Positions 8,263-16,463 of a stretch of DNA of 64,000 nt are shown here, one piece after another. The position numbers were made by a program, and so were the translations under genes. Each line of letters starts with the position of its first letter. The stretch's first letter is position 1. Origin of the DNA: Clostridia bacterium (GTDB lineage Bacteria; Bacillota; Clostridia; Oscillospirales; Acutalibacteraceae); NCBI GenBank assembly GCA_017550625.1, contig JAFZOL010000018.1:1-64000 (forward strand). Reading direction: 5' to 3'. The notes beneath the pieces are model-generated. The model saw only the letters and a list, made by a program, of their open reading frames with translations, did no database searches and had not been told where the DNA came from.

Positions 8263-9915
8263 TCAGCGCAGCACCACGCTCGTCTGCGCGCCGATGGTCA
8301 CGCTCGTGCCGTTCAGGGTCGCCGTGCCGTCCGTGCCGATCACCGCGGCGAGCGTCGTGAACGTCTTGTCCGTTGCATTTTTGAGATCAACCGTAATGCT
8401 CGTTTTCAGCGTGTTGTGCAGCACGCAAACGGTCTTGCCGTTCCATTCCGAAATAAACCCGCCAACGTTCGTGCCGGAAAACGAAAGCGCCTGATATTGG
8501 CCGCGCGCGATCTCGGGGTTCATTTCGCGGATCGCGATGACTTTTTTATAATAAGTCAGCAAACTGTTTTCGTCCGCCGCCTGCGTGAGCGCCGTGTCTT
8601 CGATCTGCTTATCTGCGCCGTAGGTCGTGCCCTCGGGGTCCTTCACCGTGTCGCCGTCGCCCCACAGCATCGCGAGCCTGCGGTTGGCGTCGGTGTTCGC
8701 GCCGCCGCGCGAGCCGCGCATGCCGAGCTCTTCACCGTAATAGATGAAAGGCGACCCAGGGCCTAAGATCAAGAGGTTTGCGGCGACCTTCATGTTGCCG
8801 CCCGCCACGTTCAAGAAGCCTGCCGCGCGGTCCATATCGTGGTTCGAGATGAACGGCGTATAGAGGGCGCTGTCGCGCATGGCGGAAACCTTTTTGATGT
8901 ATCTCTGCACGTAAGACGTATAGGTGTTCACGTTGCCGCCCTTGGCGGTCTCGCTGATGAGGCCGCTCGCGCCGGACACCGTGAAATCAAAGCAGTTGAC
9001 GGACGGGAAATAGATGTCGGTGATTCCGTCGCTGTCCCAGACTTCGGCCACGGCGTACACGTCCGGGTCGATCTTGCGCAGCTCCTTCATATACCAATCC
9101 CAGAAATCCTCGCTGACGGCGTTGTCGCCGAAATACACGTATTTCGCCGCGTCAAAGCGGAAGCCGTCCACGCCGAGGTCGAGATAGTATTTCGCAACAT
9201 CCAGCACCGCCTGCCGCACGTTCTCGCTGTCAAAATTGAGCTCGGGCATATCCTCCGAGAAGTTGCTCTCGTAGCACACGTCCGTGCCCGCGATCGGGGT
9301 GAACGAACGCCCGGTCGGGAAGGGGCCGTTCTTGTCGACCGCCACGTAGAAATCGTAATAGGGATCGCTCTCGTTTCCGCTGCGCCGAGCCGTCACGAAG
9401 GCCGAGAACCACGCGTTCAGGCGGCCGGTGTGATTGATGGGCAGGTCGAGGATCAGCTTGACCCCGCGCGCGTGGCAGGCGTCGATCAGGGTCTTGAGGT
9501 CGTCAGTCGTGCCGAATTTCGGGTCGATCTTATAATAATCGGTCACGTCGTATTTGTGATACGAGGGCGAGGCGAACACGGGCGTGAGCCAGAGGCCCTC
9601 CACGCCGAGGCTCTTGCCGGAAGCCGGATCGCCGTCGTTGAGGTAATCCATCCGGCTCAGGATGCCCTTGAGGTCGCCCACGCCGTCGCCGTCGCTGTCC
9701 GAAAACGACCCCACAAAGATCTCGTAGAATACACGGTTGTTGTCGTCGGTCACATAGCCGTTCGCGTAGTCGTCCACGCTCACGCGCAGTTCTTCTGTAA
9801 CGGCGCCGCCTTCGCTCGAAGGCTCATCCGTAGGCTCCGGTTTCTCCCCGCCGCACCCGGCAAGGGCGGAAGTCAGCAGCGCGAGCGTTAATAGCAGCGC
9901 AAGAATCTTTTTCAT
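8263..9915 (-). CDS. GH13 alpha-amylase-family lipoprotein
   Basis: A 550-residue extracellular starch or maltodextrin hydrolase tethered as a lipoprotein: signal peptide with lipobox LAGC (Cys21), Ser/Glu-rich linker, then the (beta/alpha)8 barrel. The four GH13 regions are present: DLPINHTG; GFRFDAAKY with nucleophile Asp255; AEVWD with acid/base Glu291; SNHDMDR with Asp360. A C-terminal beta domain follows. AGGAGG lies just upstream of the ATG at 9915. It has its own promoter and diverges from a two-gene unknown module. Products could feed the ABC importer 4 kb away, though that is inference. Confidence 0.92.
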   Translation of the reverse strand: MKKILALLLTLALLTSALAGCGGEKPEPTDEPSSEGGAVTEELRVSVDDYANGYVTDDNNRVFYEIFVGSFSDSDGDGVGDLKGILSRMDYLNDGDPASGKSLGVEGLWLTPVFASPSYHKYDVTDYYKIDPKFGTTDDLKTLIDACHARGVKLILDLPINHTGRLNAWFSAFVTARRSGNESDPYYDFYVAVDKNGPFPTGRSFTPIAGTDVCYESNFSEDMPELNFDSENVRQAVLDVAKYYLDLGVDGFRFDAAKYVYFGDNAVSEDFWDWYMKELRKIDPDVYAVAEVWDSDGITDIYFPSVNCFDFTVSGASGLISETAKGGNVNTYTSYVQRYIKKVSAMRDSALYTPFISNHDMDRAAGFLNVAGGNMKVAANLLILGPGSPFIYYGEELGMRGSRGGANTDANRRLAMLWGDGDTVKDPEGTTYGADKQIEDTALTQAADENSLLTYYKKVIAIREMNPEIARGQYQALSFSGTNVGGFISEWNGKTVCVLHNTLKTSITVDLKNATDKTFTTLAAVIGTDGTATLNGTSVTIGAQTSVVLR

Positions 9916-9945
9916 AATGATCCCTCCTGTTTTTCTCTCAGCCTT

Positions 9946-9974
9946 ATTGTAACGCCCCGCGCGCAAAAAATCAA
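9946..9974 (-). promoter_or_regulatory. promoter for the GH13 lipoprotein
   Basis: On the minus strand TTGATT (complement of 9969-9974), 17-base spacer, TACAAT (complement of 9946-9951). It lies back to back with the promoter at 9985-10014. Confidence 0.65.
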
Positions 9975-9984
9975 GCGTCCGGCG

Positions 9985-10014
9985 TTGACATAGGCGAAAT
10001 AAATGTGATAAAAT
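9985..10014 (+). promoter_or_regulatory. promoter that may give a leaderless mRNA
   Basis: TTGACA (9985-9990), 18-base spacer, TAAAAT (10009-10014). The expected start site (about 10021) coincides with the ATG of the next gene, and no ribosome site precedes it. Confidence 0.65.
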
Positions 10015-10020
10015 GAAACC

Positions 10021-10530
10021 ATGAAAACCGTAGAATTCTATTCCGCGGAGCAAACGCTCCGCATGAAAAAAAGAACGGATCTGATCCGCATCGTCACCGC
10101 GGCGTTCGCGCTGGCGGCTTTCGCGTGCTGCCTGTATCTGCTGATAACGGTGAAAACGCTCACGGCGGCGAGAAACGAGTTCTATGCCTGCGTGATCAGC
10201 GCCGCGGCGGGCGTGATCGTGATCGCCGTGATCCTCAACGTGATCACGTATCGCCGCCGTCTGCTGCAGCACGACCGCGGCGTTCTCAAAGGCACGCGTG
10301 AAGAGACCCGCTTTTCCGGCGCGCTCGAGGTAGGGCAGAAGGCCGAGCAGATCCCCGGCAGCATCTCGGTGAAAAAGGTTTTCGCGAACACCGAAGAGGG
10401 GAGCAGGCGCTTCTATATTAAGAGCGCCGAAGCCGCGCGCCTTGCCGAGGTCGGTAAAAACGGCGGCACGCTCATCAGCGTGAACGGCTTCGTGTTTGCC
10501 GTTACGCACGGAGAGGAGGCCGCGCAATGA
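10021..10530 (+). CDS. unknown membrane protein, first gene of a two-gene module
   Basis: I do not recognise this 169-residue protein. It has two transmembrane helices (about 22-45 and 57-78), then a basic stretch (YRRRLLQHDRG) and a soluble domain of about 85 residues. The hydrophobic hairpin followed by a soluble tail resembles small membrane sensors or assembly factors, but no named motif is present. The ATG lies where transcription should begin, so the mRNA may be leaderless. Its last four bases (ATGA) overlap the start of the next gene, indicating translational coupling. Confidence 0.65.
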   Translation: MKTVEFYSAEQTLRMKKRTDLIRIVTAAFALAAFACCLYLLITVKTLTAARNEFYACVISAAAGVIVIAVILNVITYRRRLLQHDRGVLKGTREETRFSGALEVGQKAEQIPGSISVKKVFANTEEGSRRFYIKSAEAARLAEVGKNGGTLISVNGFVFAVTHGEEAAQ

Positions 10531-11096
10531 AGAAACTGAGCCGAATCCTCTCGCAGATCTCGCTCTATCTGTCGTTCATCGTACTCTCCACGATGCTCTG
10601 GAGCTGGCTGTTTTCGGTGCGCACCGACGCCCCGCGCGACAAAAAGATCGTGATCTACATCGACTGCGAACAGGCCGAAGAAACGGCGCTGGCGGCGCGG
10701 CTCGAAGAAGCTTTGCCCGACGGCATACGCAAGGTCGAGGTCCGTCTGTTCTCTTACGCGTTTTTCGACGCGGACGCGATCCAACAGGCGGATCTCTATA
10801 TCGTCTCCGCTTCGGCGGCGGAAGGTTATAAGGACTCGTTCGTTCCTCTGCCCGATGCGCCGGACGGCGGGACGTTCCTCATCGACGGCGTGCCCTACGG
10901 GCTTTTGGTCCACGAAAAGGGGACGGACGGCGGCGCTGAGGCTGATCTGATCACGTATCGCGATCCCGACGGCAATGACGACGATTTCTATCTGTTTTTC
11001 GGCAGCGCGTCTCTGCACGTCGAGGGCAACGAAAAAGCAGTCGACAACGCATCTGCGGAACTCGCCGCGCGCCTGCTTGCCGATATCGATCCGTAA
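10527..11096 (+). CDS. unknown single-pass membrane protein, coupled to the gene before it
   Basis: A 189-residue protein with an N-terminal membrane helix (about 9-31) and an acidic soluble domain likely outside the membrane. The soluble part alternates strands and helices (KIVIYIDCEQ..., ADLYIVSASA..., GTFLIDGVPYGLLVH), loosely like a periplasmic-type alpha/beta domain, but I cannot assign a family. The 4-base overlap with the upstream gene and the shared terminator make the two a unit. No catalytic motif is evident. Confidence 0.65.
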   Translation: MKKLSRILSQISLYLSFIVLSTMLWSWLFSVRTDAPRDKKIVIYIDCEQAEETALAARLEEALPDGIRKVEVRLFSYAFFDADAIQQADLYIVSASAAEGYKDSFVPLPDAPDGGTFLIDGVPYGLLVHEKGTDGGAEADLITYRDPDGNDDDFYLFFGSASLHVEGNEKAVDNASAELAARLLADIDP

Positions 11097-11100
11097 ACCA

Positions 11101-11132
11101 AACGGCGGTATAAAATTCCGCCGTTGTTTTTT
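11101..11132 (+). terminator. intrinsic terminator after the unknown module
   Basis: Perfect 8-bp stem AACGGCGG/CCGCCGTT (11101-11108 with 11118-11125) followed by GTTTTTT. The GGGAGG ribosome site of the GH53 gene follows within four bases, leaving no promoter space. Confidence 0.85.
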
Positions 11133-11146
11133 CAGGGAGGTATAGT

Positions 11147-13111
11147 ATGAAAAACCGTATCCTGATCGCGCTGCTCTTGGTGTTTCTGTTGCTCGCTGCG
11201 TCCTGCGGAGCGGAAACCGGGCCGGTCAAAACCGACGTGAAGAGCGACAAGCTCTACGTCGCGCCCGTCGAGGGCCTGCCCGACGATTTCATTCTCGGTA
11301 TGGACGTGTCGAGCCTGCTTGCCGAGGAGGCGAGCGGCGTAAAGTATTTTAACTTTACGGGCGAAGAGCAGGATCCGCTTAAGACGCTCGCCGAAAACGG
11401 GATCACGCACCTGCGCGTGCGCGTGTGGAACGACCCCTGCGACGAAAACGGCAACGGCTACGGCGGCGGCAACTGCGATATCGACACGGCGCTCGAACTC
11501 GGCAAACGCGCGAAGACCTACGGGCTGAAGCTGATCGTCGATTTCCACTATTCCGATTTCTGGGCGGACCCCGGCAAGCAGATGGTTCCGAAGGCGTGGC
11601 AGGGGATGACCTTGGAAGAAAAGAGCGACGCCCTTTACGCCTACACGAAGGATTGCCTCAATAAACTCAAGGACGGCGGCGTTGACGTCGCCCTCGTCCA
11701 GCTCGGCAACGAGACCAACGGCGCACTGTGCGGCGAAAAGAAGTGGGCGGGCGTCGCCGCGCTCATGGCCGCCGGGTCCAAAGCCGTGCGCGAAGTTCTG
11801 CCCGAGGCCCTCGTGGCAGTGCATTTCGCGAACCCCGAAAAAAGCGGGGCTTACGCCGATTACGCGTGGCGCCTCGATTATTACAGCGTCGATTACGACG
11901 TGTTCGCGTCGTCTTATTATCCCTACTGGCACGGCACACGCGAGAACCTCTCCGCCGTCCTCTCCGAGATCGCCGAGACCTACGGCAAAAAGGTGATGGT
12001 CATGGAGACCTCCTACGCCTATACCGCCGACGACACCGATTTCTCGAGCAACACGATCGGCGAGGGCAGCGCGATTGTAAAGGACTATCCCTTTACCATG
12101 CAGGGACAGGCGAACGCTGTGCGCGACGTCGTCGAGACCGTGGCGAAGGATACGAAAAACGGCATCGGCGTCGTATACTGGGAGGGCGCCTGGATCACCG
12201 TAGGCACCGAAAGCTACGAAAAGAACAGCGAGAAATGGGAGCGTTACGGCTCCGGCTGGGCGACGAGCTTCGCCGCCGCCTACGACCCGGATGACGCCGG
12301 GAAATATTACGGCGGGTGCGCGGTGGACAATCAGGCGTTCTTCGACGCATCCGGCAAGCCGCTCGAGTCTTTGAAGGTGTTCGCGCTCCTTCGTTCCGGC
12401 AACGCCCTTGAACCCGTGCCGGACGCCGTTGCGGACGTGGAGATGACCGTTGACGTGCACGACGAACCGACCCTGCCCGATACCGTGGACGCCGTGTTCA
12501 CCGACGACTCGAAGCAGCCCATCCCCGTCGAATGGGCCAACGCCGAAGAAACACTGCAAAAGATACGCAATGAAGGCGCGGGCGTCTATCTCGTGCAGGG
12601 CAAGGCGGGCGGCATGGACGCAAAATGCCGCATCCGCGTGATTGAAACGAACTTCCTGCAGAACGACAGCTTCGAGACCGGCGACCTGACCGGCTGGGCG
12701 CTGACCGAGCTCGGCCACGCGGACGAGCTTTACGTCGAAAACAAACCCACGGACTCGCTTTCGGGCGCGTGCCACATGCATTTCTGGAGCGCGAAGCAGG
12801 ATTCCGTGGAGTTCACCCTTGAGCAGACGCCCGAAAACCTCCCCGCGGGCACCTATAAGTTCGCGGTCTCGATCATGGGCGGCGACTGCGGCGAGACCGA
12901 GATTTACGCTTACGCGAAGATCGACGGCGAGACCGTCGCGATCGTGCCGATGAAGATCACGGTATATAATGAATGGGATACCGGCGAGATCGGCGATATC
13001 GTTCTGCCGGACGGCGCGAAACTCACCGTCGGCATTTATGTGAAATGTCAGGGCGAGGGCAACGGCGCCTGGGGCAAGATCGACGACGCCGTTCTGAACC
13101 GCGTTTCGTGA
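11147..13111 (+). CDS. GH53 endo-beta-1,4-galactanase lipoprotein with Ig-like and carbohydrate-binding C-terminus
   Basis: Cuts beta-1,4-galactan side chains of pectin outside the cell. The 654-residue protein has a lipobox (LAASC, Cys20) and a GH53 barrel (about 45-400) with RVRVWNDP, the GNETNG acid/base (Glu189) and the METSYAY nucleophile (Glu287). An Ig-like segment spans about 425-500, and a C-terminal beta-sandwich (about 505-654, starting NDSFETGDLTGW) resembles CBM61-type galactan-binding modules seen on GH53 enzymes. It is the likely supplier of galacto-oligosaccharides for the ABC importer just downstream, matching the ganB/ganSPQ pairing of Bacillus. Its transcription would need read-through of the terminator or an internal upstream promoter. 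Confidence 0.92.
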   Translation: MKNRILIALLLVFLLLAASCGAETGPVKTDVKSDKLYVAPVEGLPDDFILGMDVSSLLAEEASGVKYFNFTGEEQDPLKTLAENGITHLRVRVWNDPCDENGNGYGGGNCDIDTALELGKRAKTYGLKLIVDFHYSDFWADPGKQMVPKAWQGMTLEEKSDALYAYTKDCLNKLKDGGVDVALVQLGNETNGALCGEKKWAGVAALMAAGSKAVREVLPEALVAVHFANPEKSGAYADYAWRLDYYSVDYDVFASSYYPYWHGTRENLSAVLSEIAETYGKKVMVMETSYAYTADDTDFSSNTIGEGSAIVKDYPFTMQGQANAVRDVVETVAKDTKNGIGVVYWEGAWITVGTESYEKNSEKWERYGSGWATSFAAAYDPDDAGKYYGGCAVDNQAFFDASGKPLESLKVFALLRSGNALEPVPDAVADVEMTVDVHDEPTLPDTVDAVFTDDSKQPIPVEWANAEETLQKIRNEGAGVYLVQGKAGGMDAKCRIRVIETNFLQNDSFETGDLTGWALTELGHADELYVENKPTDSLSGACHMHFWSAKQDSVEFTLEQTPENLPAGTYKFAVSIMGGDCGETEIYAYAKIDGETVAIVPMKITVYNEWDTGEIGDIVLPDGAKLTVGIYVKCQGEGNGAWGKIDDAVLNRVS

Positions 13112-13191
13112 GAATAATCGTCATATCTGTATGATATGTCTAAATATTTATAAATTTTAATAGTTTTTTGTGGGAAATTTACCAAAACCAC

Positions 13192-13220
13192 TGGACAATT
13201 CGAATCCACCGTGCTAAAAT
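13192..13220 (+). promoter_or_regulatory. promoter of the ABC importer operon
   Basis: TGGACA (13192-13197), 17-base spacer, TAAAAT (13215-13220), preceded by an AT-rich stretch (13130-13170) that could act as an UP element. Confidence 0.7.
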
Positions 13221-13238
13221 GTCTTTAGTGCGGTGGAT
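13204..13238. promoter_or_regulatory. candidate operator: long palindrome over the -10 box
   Basis: Arms 13204-13218 and 13224-13238 form a 15-position inverted repeat (13 Watson-Crick positions, two G-T) around a 5-base centre. The -10 box lies inside it. This placement suits a repressor site, for example for a LacI-type regulator; as RNA only the downstream half would be transcribed, so a pure mRNA hairpin is less likely. Confidence 0.6.
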
Positions 13239-13297
13239 CGATTTCTGTCGCATCGCGGACAAAAAACACCGCAAATCTTTCTATTGGAGGAAAAAGT

Positions 13298-14842
13298 ATG
13301 AAAAGAATTCTTGCAATTTTACTTGCGCTCGTCATGGTCTTTGCGCTTGCTGCCTGCGGCGGCAACGGCGGTAATGAGGGCGGCGAAGAAAACAACAACA
13401 GCACGGAAGCTCCCGCTGCTGACGATTCCATCGCCGGTACCTATGATATCACCGTCTGGGCTGCTGAAAAGGCTGTCGATCTGACCAAGCAGCAGATTCA
13501 GAAGTTCAATGAGACCAATGAATTCGGCGTGACCTTCAACGCTACCGTGGAGCCCGTTTCCGAGGCTGACGCCGGCACCAACATGGTGACCGACGTTGAG
13601 GCCGGCGGCGATCTCTACTGCTTCGCGCAGGACCAGTTTGCACGTCTCGTGCAGGCCGGCGCGCTTGCGAAGCTCGGCGTTGGTGCCGCTGAGACCGTGA
13701 AGAGCGCGAACGACGCAGGCGTTGTGAAAGCCGCCACCGCGGGTGAAGAGCTTTACGCCTATCCGATGACCGCCGATAACGGCTACTTCATGTACTACGA
13801 CAAGAGCGTCATCGACGAAGCCGACATCGACTCTCTTGAGAAACTCATCGAAGACTGCGAAGCCGCCAATAAGTACTTCGCGATGGAAATGAACACTTCC
13901 GCCTGGTATCTTGCCTCCTTCTTCTTCGCCACCGGCTGCGTGTCCGAGTGGAAGATGGGCGAGGACGGCGCCTCGTTCGTCGAAGTCAACGACACCTTTG
14001 ATTCCCCCGAAGGCCTGATTGCCGCCAAGGGCATGAAGAAGCTCGTTGATTCCCCGATGCACCTGAGCTCCAGCAAGGGCAGCGAGTTCGCCAGCAACGC
14101 TGCGATCGTCGTGACCGGCACCTGGGACTATGAGGCCGTGAAAGAGATCCTCGGCGACAACATGGGCGTTGCCGATCTTCCGAGCTTCACCGTGGACGGC
14201 AAAGAGTATCATCTCGGTTCGTTCAACGGCTGCAAGCTGATGGGCGTCAAGCCGCAGAAAGACGTCAAGAAGCAGGCCGCTCTGCACAAGCTCGCTCAGT
14301 ACCTCACCGGTTATGAGTGCCAGATGGAGCGCTTCAACGAGCTGTCCTGGGGTCCCTCCAACAGCGAAGCCCAGGCCTCTGAAGAAGTGAAGGCCAACCC
14401 CGGCCTTGCCGCTCTGATCGCGCAGTCCCCGTATTCGGTCCCGCAGGGCCAGATGCACGGCTCCTGGTGGGATATCGCCAAGGTCATTGCCGACGACGTG
14501 AAGGATGCGACGGACGACGCCGGCCTTCAGCAGGCGCTTGACAACTACAAGGCCAAGATCGAAGCTGTGTTCAATGTTTCCGACGAAGTGAAGAACGCGT
14601 TCACCGTGATCGGCAGCATCAACGGCGACACCTGGTCGGTCGACCTCGAAATGGAAGAGGCTGACGGCGTGTGGAAGACCGTTGAGGCTTACGAGCTCAA
14701 CGAAGGCGACGAGTTCAAAGTCCGCCAGGGCAAGAGCTGGGATGTCGCTTATCCCGCCGACAACTTCAAGGTTGAAGAAGCCGGCACCTACTACATCCAG
14801 CTTGATCCCGCTTCCGGCGAAGTGACCCTTGTTGCCGAATAA
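13298..14842 (+). CDS. carbohydrate ABC transporter substrate-binding lipoprotein with extra C-terminal domain
   Basis: A 514-residue family-1 solute-binding protein of the maltose/oligosaccharide type. It has a lipobox (LAAC, Cys20), an Asn/Glu/Ser-rich linker, then the two-lobed binding fold (about 48-425; TAGEELYAYPMTADNGY and VTGTWDYEAV are typical). Residues about 430-514 form an added beta domain (TVIGSINGDTWSVDLEM...) that looks like a small starch-binding or SusE/SusF-type module; this needs a profile search. Codon choice favours GAA/GCT more than its neighbours, as expected for a highly expressed lipoprotein. A strong hairpin after the stop would keep its mRNA above that of the permeases. 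Confidence 0.9.
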   Translation: MKRILAILLALVMVFALAACGGNGGNEGGEENNNSTEAPAADDSIAGTYDITVWAAEKAVDLTKQQIQKFNETNEFGVTFNATVEPVSEADAGTNMVTDVEAGGDLYCFAQDQFARLVQAGALAKLGVGAAETVKSANDAGVVKAATAGEELYAYPMTADNGYFMYYDKSVIDEADIDSLEKLIEDCEAANKYFAMEMNTSAWYLASFFFATGCVSEWKMGEDGASFVEVNDTFDSPEGLIAAKGMKKLVDSPMHLSSSKGSEFASNAAIVVTGTWDYEAVKEILGDNMGVADLPSFTVDGKEYHLGSFNGCKLMGVKPQKDVKKQAALHKLAQYLTGYECQMERFNELSWGPSNSEAQASEEVKANPGLAALIAQSPYSVPQGQMHGSWWDIAKVIADDVKDATDDAGLQQALDNYKAKIEAVFNVSDEVKNAFTVIGSINGDTWSVDLEMEEADGVWKTVEAYELNEGDEFKVRQGKSWDVAYPADNFKVEEAGTYYIQLDPASGEVTLVAE

Positions 14843-14866
14843 GATCATCCGAAAATCCTGACCGGC

Positions 14867-14912
14867 GAGAGGTCAGAGGCAGTGAAAATTGGCTCTGACC
14901 TCTCTTTCTTTT
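14867..14912 (+). terminator. partial terminator between binding protein and permease genes
   Basis: Perfect 12-bp stem GAGAGGTCAGAG/CTCTGACCTCTC (14867-14878 with 14893-14904) followed by TTTCTTTT. It sits within the transporter operon, so read-through must be substantial. Confidence 0.8.
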
Positions 14913-14933
14913 CCCGAAGAATGGAGTATGCTT

Positions 14934-16463
14934 ATGGATAAGAATAAACCTCTGGAATACTTGATGTTATCCAGATGGGGTAAGATTAAATATAATCTCA
15001 AGGCTTTCTTCATTTCGATCCCGCGCGGGATCGCCAATTTCTTTCTGAAGATCGGCAAGGCCTTCAGGAATTTCGGCCGTGCCGTAGCGGACGACTTTAC
15101 GGACCTCGCGACCACCTTCACCAAGGGCGGCATCAAAACGAAGCTGTCGTTCTTCATCATGGGCTTCGGCAGCATCGCGCGCGGGCAGATCCTGCGCGGC
15201 CTTGTGTTTTTGCTGTTCCAGGCGGTCTTTATTTTCTATATGGTCACGTCTGGCGTCTACTGGCTCAGCATGCTGCCCTCGCTCGGCAAAGTCGGTCCGA
15301 GAGAGATCTACAGCGAAGTGCTCGACACCTATCACTACGAATATAACGACAACTCGTTCAAGATCCTGCTCTACGGCGTGCTCACGCTGTTCTTCATCGT
15401 CGCGTTTTTGTATACGTGGCGCGTGAACGTGCGGCAGAACCGGATCGCTGACGAGATCCTTGCCAAGGGCAAAAAGCTGAAAAGCGGCAAAGACGATCTG
15501 CGTTCGCTCGTTGACGACCAGTTCCACAAAACGCTGCTCGCCCTGCCTCTGACCGGTATTCTCGTCTTCACCGTTTTGCCGATCGTGTTCATGATCCTCG
15601 TTGCGTTCACGAACTACGACGGCACGCACGACGGCTATATCAACAACCTCTTCGGCTGGCAGGGGCTCGAGAACTTCCGCACCATGCTTTCGTGGAGTTC
15701 CGGCGAGCATAACTATTCCGCCACCTTCGGCGAGATTTTGACGTGGACGCTGATCTGGGCGTTCTTCGCCACCTTCACGAACTACTTCCTCGGCATGTTC
15801 GTTGCCATGATGATCAACAAAAAGGGTATCCGGTTCAAGAAGGGCTGGCGCACGATCCTCGTGCTCACGATCGCGATCCCGCAGTTCATCTCTCTGCTGT
15901 ACGTTTCGAAGATGTTCGCCAAAAACGGCATCGTCAACGGCATCCTGATGGATCTGAACCTCATCAAAGAGGCGCTGCCGTTCTGGGAGGATCCCACCTG
16001 GGCGCGCGTGACGGTCATTCTGATCAACATCTGGATCGGCATCCCGTATCTGATGCTGATCGCGACCGGCATTTTAATGAACATCCCGCAGGATCTCTAC
16101 GAGTCCTCGAGGATCGACGGCGCGGGTCCCGTGAAGCAGTATACCAAGATCACGCTGCCTTACATGCTGTTCATCACCGGCCCGTATCTGCTGACGCAGT
16201 TTACGAGCAACATGAACAACTTCAACGTCATCTACCTGCTGACAGGCGGCGGGCCGACGAACCCGAAAAACTCGTGGGCATCGGGCAACGTCGGTGATAC
16301 AGACCTTCTGATCACGTGGCTGTTCAAGATCACAACCGGCCCCGAGGCGCAGTATTATCTCGCGTCCGTCATCGGTATTCTGGTCTTCGTGGTCGTGGCG
16401 ATCATCTCGCTGATCGTTTACAGCCTCCTGCCCTCAATTAAGAACGAGGAGGATTTCCAGTGA
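14934..16463 (+). CDS. sugar ABC transporter permease, MalF type
   Basis: A 509-residue inner-membrane permease. Like E. coli MalF (514 residues) it is long, with an N-terminal hydrophobic and soluble extension before the ABC-permease core (about 215-509). The core has the EAA-type loop that contacts the ATPase (YESSRIDGAGPVKQYTKITLP). The start at 14934 has GGAG seven bases upstream; the in-frame ATG at 14928 is too close to it. It acts with the following permease and the binding protein. A maltodextrin or galacto-oligosaccharide substrate fits the GH13 and GH53 neighbours. Confidence 0.9.
   Translation: MDKNKPLEYLMLSRWGKIKYNLKAFFISIPRGIANFFLKIGKAFRNFGRAVADDFTDLATTFTKGGIKTKLSFFIMGFGSIARGQILRGLVFLLFQAVFIFYMVTSGVYWLSMLPSLGKVGPREIYSEVLDTYHYEYNDNSFKILLYGVLTLFFIVAFLYTWRVNVRQNRIADEILAKGKKLKSGKDDLRSLVDDQFHKTLLALPLTGILVFTVLPIVFMILVAFTNYDGTHDGYINNLFGWQGLENFRTMLSWSSGEHNYSATFGEILTWTLIWAFFATFTNYFLGMFVAMMINKKGIRFKKGWRTILVLTIAIPQFISLLYVSKMFAKNGIVNGILMDLNLIKEALPFWEDPTWARVTVILINIWIGIPYLMLIATGILMNIPQDLYESSRIDGAGPVKQYTKITLPYMLFITGPYLLTQFTSNMNNFNVIYLLTGGGPTNPKNSWASGNVGDTDLLITWLFKITTGPEAQYYLASVIGILVFVVVAIISLIVYSLLPSIKNEEDFQ

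Noticed and set aside
8839-9891. Plus-strand open frame opposite the GH13 gene
   Set aside because: The minus strand carries all four GH13 motifs, a signal peptide and AGGAGG; the plus frame has none of these.
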